A stretch of 7,058 nucleotides of DNA from the NCBI GenBank assembly GCA_031280855.1, contig JAITGH010000087.1, positions 1-7,058 on the forward strand, written 5' to 3'. Both the position numbers and the translations under genes were made by a program. The notes below the pieces were generated by a model, which was not told where the DNA came from, did no database searches, and saw nothing but the letters and a program-made list of their open reading frames with translations. This DNA is from Oscillospiraceae bacterium. Lineage in GTDB: Bacteria; Bacillota; Clostridia; Oscillospirales; Oscillospiraceae. How positions within the stretch are numbered: position 1 is the first letter of the stretch; each line of letters begins with the position of its first letter. Of this stretch, positions 5,693 to 7,058 are shown piece after piece.

Positions 5693-6700
5693 ATGAGCCG
5701 AATCGGGAAGCAAACGCTATTGCTGGAGCGCAGCCCGGTAATACTGGGAAGCGCGAGCTCCGTGGGATCGCTGGAGGCCTCCGGCCCGCTTGCGGGGACG
5801 TTCGACCACGTCAGCGACGACGCGTACTACGGACAGCGCACGTGGGAGAAAGCGGAAAGCGCGATGCAGGCGCAAGCGTTCTCGCTCGCGTGTACGAAGT
5901 GCGGAGTGCTGCCGGGGAACCTCGACATGGTTTTCGCGGGCGATTTGCTGAACCAATGCACGGCGACCGCGCTGATGCTTCGGGAGACCGGCATACCGTT
6001 CTTCGGGTTGTACGGCGCATGTTCGACGATGGCGGAGAGCATCGCGCTTGCCGCGATGTGCATAAACGCGGGCTATGCGAATCGCGCCGCCGCGGTTACC
6101 TCGTCACACTTCTGTACGGCGGAGCGCCAGTTCCGTATGCCGCTCGAGTACGGGGGGCAGCGCGGTCCAAGCTCGCAATGGACGGCAACCGCCGCAGGCG
6201 CGATGCTCATGGGCAGTGAGGGCGACGGCGCGAGAGTGACGCATGTTACTCCCGGCAAGATCCTCGACACCGGGATGACGGACTCGATGAACATGGGCGC
6301 GGCGATGGCGTATGCGGCGTTCGACACGCTTCACGCTCACTTCCGAGATTTGGACGTCGGCGCGGAGCACTACGACTTGATCGTAACGGGCGATCTCGCA
6401 TTCGTCGGGCATTCCCTGGTACTCGAGCTATTTCGGCGCGAGCTTAACGTCGAGCTTACGAACTACAACGATTGCGGGCTGATGCTGTACTCTCGAGATC
6501 AGCACGACATAAACGCCGGAGGTTCCGGCTGCGGGTGCTCCGCCGCCGTGCTGTGCGGATATATAATGCGCGAGCTGAACTCCGGGCGGTTGAAGCGCGT
6601 GCTGTTCGCGGGTACGGGCGCACTGATGTCGGCGGTCAGCTCCGGTCAGGGCGAGAGTATTCCCGGCATATGCCATGCAGTTGCAATCGAGAGATCATAA
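5693..6700 (+). CDS. spoVAD: stage V sporulation protein AD (SpoVAD)
   Basis: This 335-residue protein belongs to the SpoVA complex, which brings dipicolinic acid from the mother cell into the forespore and releases it in germination. SpoVAD is a thiolase-fold protein known to bind dipicolinic acid and to sit on the outer face of the spore inner membrane. Family landmarks are visible: SRIGKQTLLL near the start, GSASSVGSLEASGPLA (19-34), FDHVSDDAYYG (37-47), WEKAESAM (51-58), the FGLYGACSTMAESIAL block (104-119, with Cys110 at the thiolase nucleophile position), SSHFCTAERQFRMPLEYG (137-154), NDCGLMLY (259-266) and GGSGCGCSA (276-284). The length is normal. The ATG at 5693 has AAAAGGAG 9 nt upstream. 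It is followed by spoVAE after 12 nt. The usual upstream partner spoVAC is absent; a divergent membrane-protein gene lies there instead. Confidence 0.96.
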   Translation: MSRIGKQTLLLERSPVILGSASSVGSLEASGPLAGTFDHVSDDAYYGQRTWEKAESAMQAQAFSLACTKCGVLPGNLDMVFAGDLLNQCTATALMLRETGIPFFGLYGACSTMAESIALAAMCINAGYANRAAAVTSSHFCTAERQFRMPLEYGGQRGPSSQWTATAAGAMLMGSEGDGARVTHVTPGKILDTGMTDSMNMGAAMAYAAFDTLHAHFRDLDVGAEHYDLIVTGDLAFVGHSLVLELFRRELNVELTNYNDCGLMLYSRDQHDINAGGSGCGCSAAVLCGYIMRELNSGRLKRVLFAGTGALMSAVSSGQGESIPGICHAVAIERS

Positions 6701-6712
6701 GGAGGCTACGCC

Positions 6713-7058
6713 ATGCTATTACGGTTGCTGATCGCGTTTCTGGTTGGAGGCGCGTTGTGTATACCCGCGCAAGTGCTGATCGATAAGACGAACTACACGC
6801 CCGCGAAGATCTTGACGGCGTACGTAGTCGCGGGAGTACTGCTTGGTGCGGTAGGCTTGTACAAGCCGCTCGTCACGTTCGCGGGGGCAGGCGCAAGCGT
6901 ACCGTTGCTTGGATTCGGGAACGCGCTGGTAGAGGGCGTGCGCAAGGCGGTCGACGAGCGCGGACTGATCGGAGCGTTGTCCGGCGGGATAACCTCGACG
7001 GCGGCGGGAGTAGGCGCGGCGATCTTCTTCAGCACGATTGCAGGGTTGATCGTCCGCC
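6713..7058 (+). CDS. spoVAE: stage V sporulation protein AE (SpoVAE/SpoVAEb), cut by window edge
   Basis: The frame opens at ATG 6713, 7 nt after GGAGG (6701-6705), and stays open for 115 codons to the last base. The translation is a small hydrophobic membrane protein starting MLLRLLIAFLVGGALCIPAQ, with the family block GLYKPLVTFAGAGASVPLLGFGNALVEG at residues about 53-80, a GLIGALSGGITSTAAGVGAAI segment at about 90-110 and a last IAGLIVR. This matches SpoVAE (SpoVAEb of Bacillus, about 116 residues), so only a few residues should be missing. It is a membrane subunit of the dipicolinic acid channel and is surely co-transcribed with spoVAD. Confidence 0.92.
   Translation, partial: MLLRLLIAFLVGGALCIPAQVLIDKTNYTPAKILTAYVVAGVLLGAVGLYKPLVTFAGAGASVPLLGFGNALVEGVRKAVDERGLIGALSGGITSTAAGVGAAIFFSTIAGLIVR

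Noticed and set aside
5599..6219. 206-codon plus-strand frame overlapping spoVAD
   Set aside because: It is an Arg-rich shadow of spoVAD, which carries unmistakable family motifs and a good ribosome binding site.

Overview
The window looks like a chromosomal segment of a spore-forming Bacillota, most likely a GC-rich gut-type member of the Clostridia. The evidence is the spoVAD-spoVAE pair at the right end, strong GGAGG ribosome binding sites, sigma-A promoters close to TTGACA/TATAAT, and a Gx-family (HepPP synthase component I-like) membrane protein of a kind common in Clostridia. The genus cannot be named from this sequence.

Left end (1-530): no intact gene. A good outward-facing promoter (9-37, minus strand) drives something to the left of the window. 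Next comes a broken DNA methyltransferase on the plus strand (about 148-458), with a TAG stop inside a conserved block and a frame-shifting internal deletion. A short antisense scrap resembling the Walker B region of an ABC ATPase (459-524) fills the gap up to the next gene. This stretch reads as a small gene graveyard, probably from mobile or phage-derived DNA.

Centre (532-5494, all minus strand). In transcription order the genes are: a rhomboid-like polytopic membrane protein with a C-terminal Cys/His zinc-binding tail; a Gx-family membrane protein whose ATG directly follows the previous TAG; pckG, a GTP-dependent PEP carboxykinase with its own TTGACA-17-TACACT promoter; and a regulator-like protein joining a Cro/C1 helix-turn-helix to a large domain resembling the BtrH N-terminal/cysteine-peptidase-like family. 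A perfect 16-bp inverted repeat with a 5-nt loop separates pckG from the regulator. It has no U-tract on either strand.

Right end (5693-7058, plus strand): divergent from the rhomboid gene is spoVAD, followed after 12 nt by spoVAE, which is cut by the window edge. The SpoVA proteins move dipicolinic acid into the forespore. Unusually, no spoVAC precedes spoVAD. A weak forespore-type (sigma-G/F-like) promoter candidate lies in the divergent intergenic region.

The genes do not form one obvious pathway: central carbon metabolism (pckG), two membrane proteins of unproved role, a putative sensor-regulator and sporulation genes sit side by side. The least ordinary items are the HTH/BtrH-like fusion, the rhomboid-like protein with its metal-binding tail, the U-less hairpin, and the decayed left end. 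I did not find a convincing new multi-gene system.
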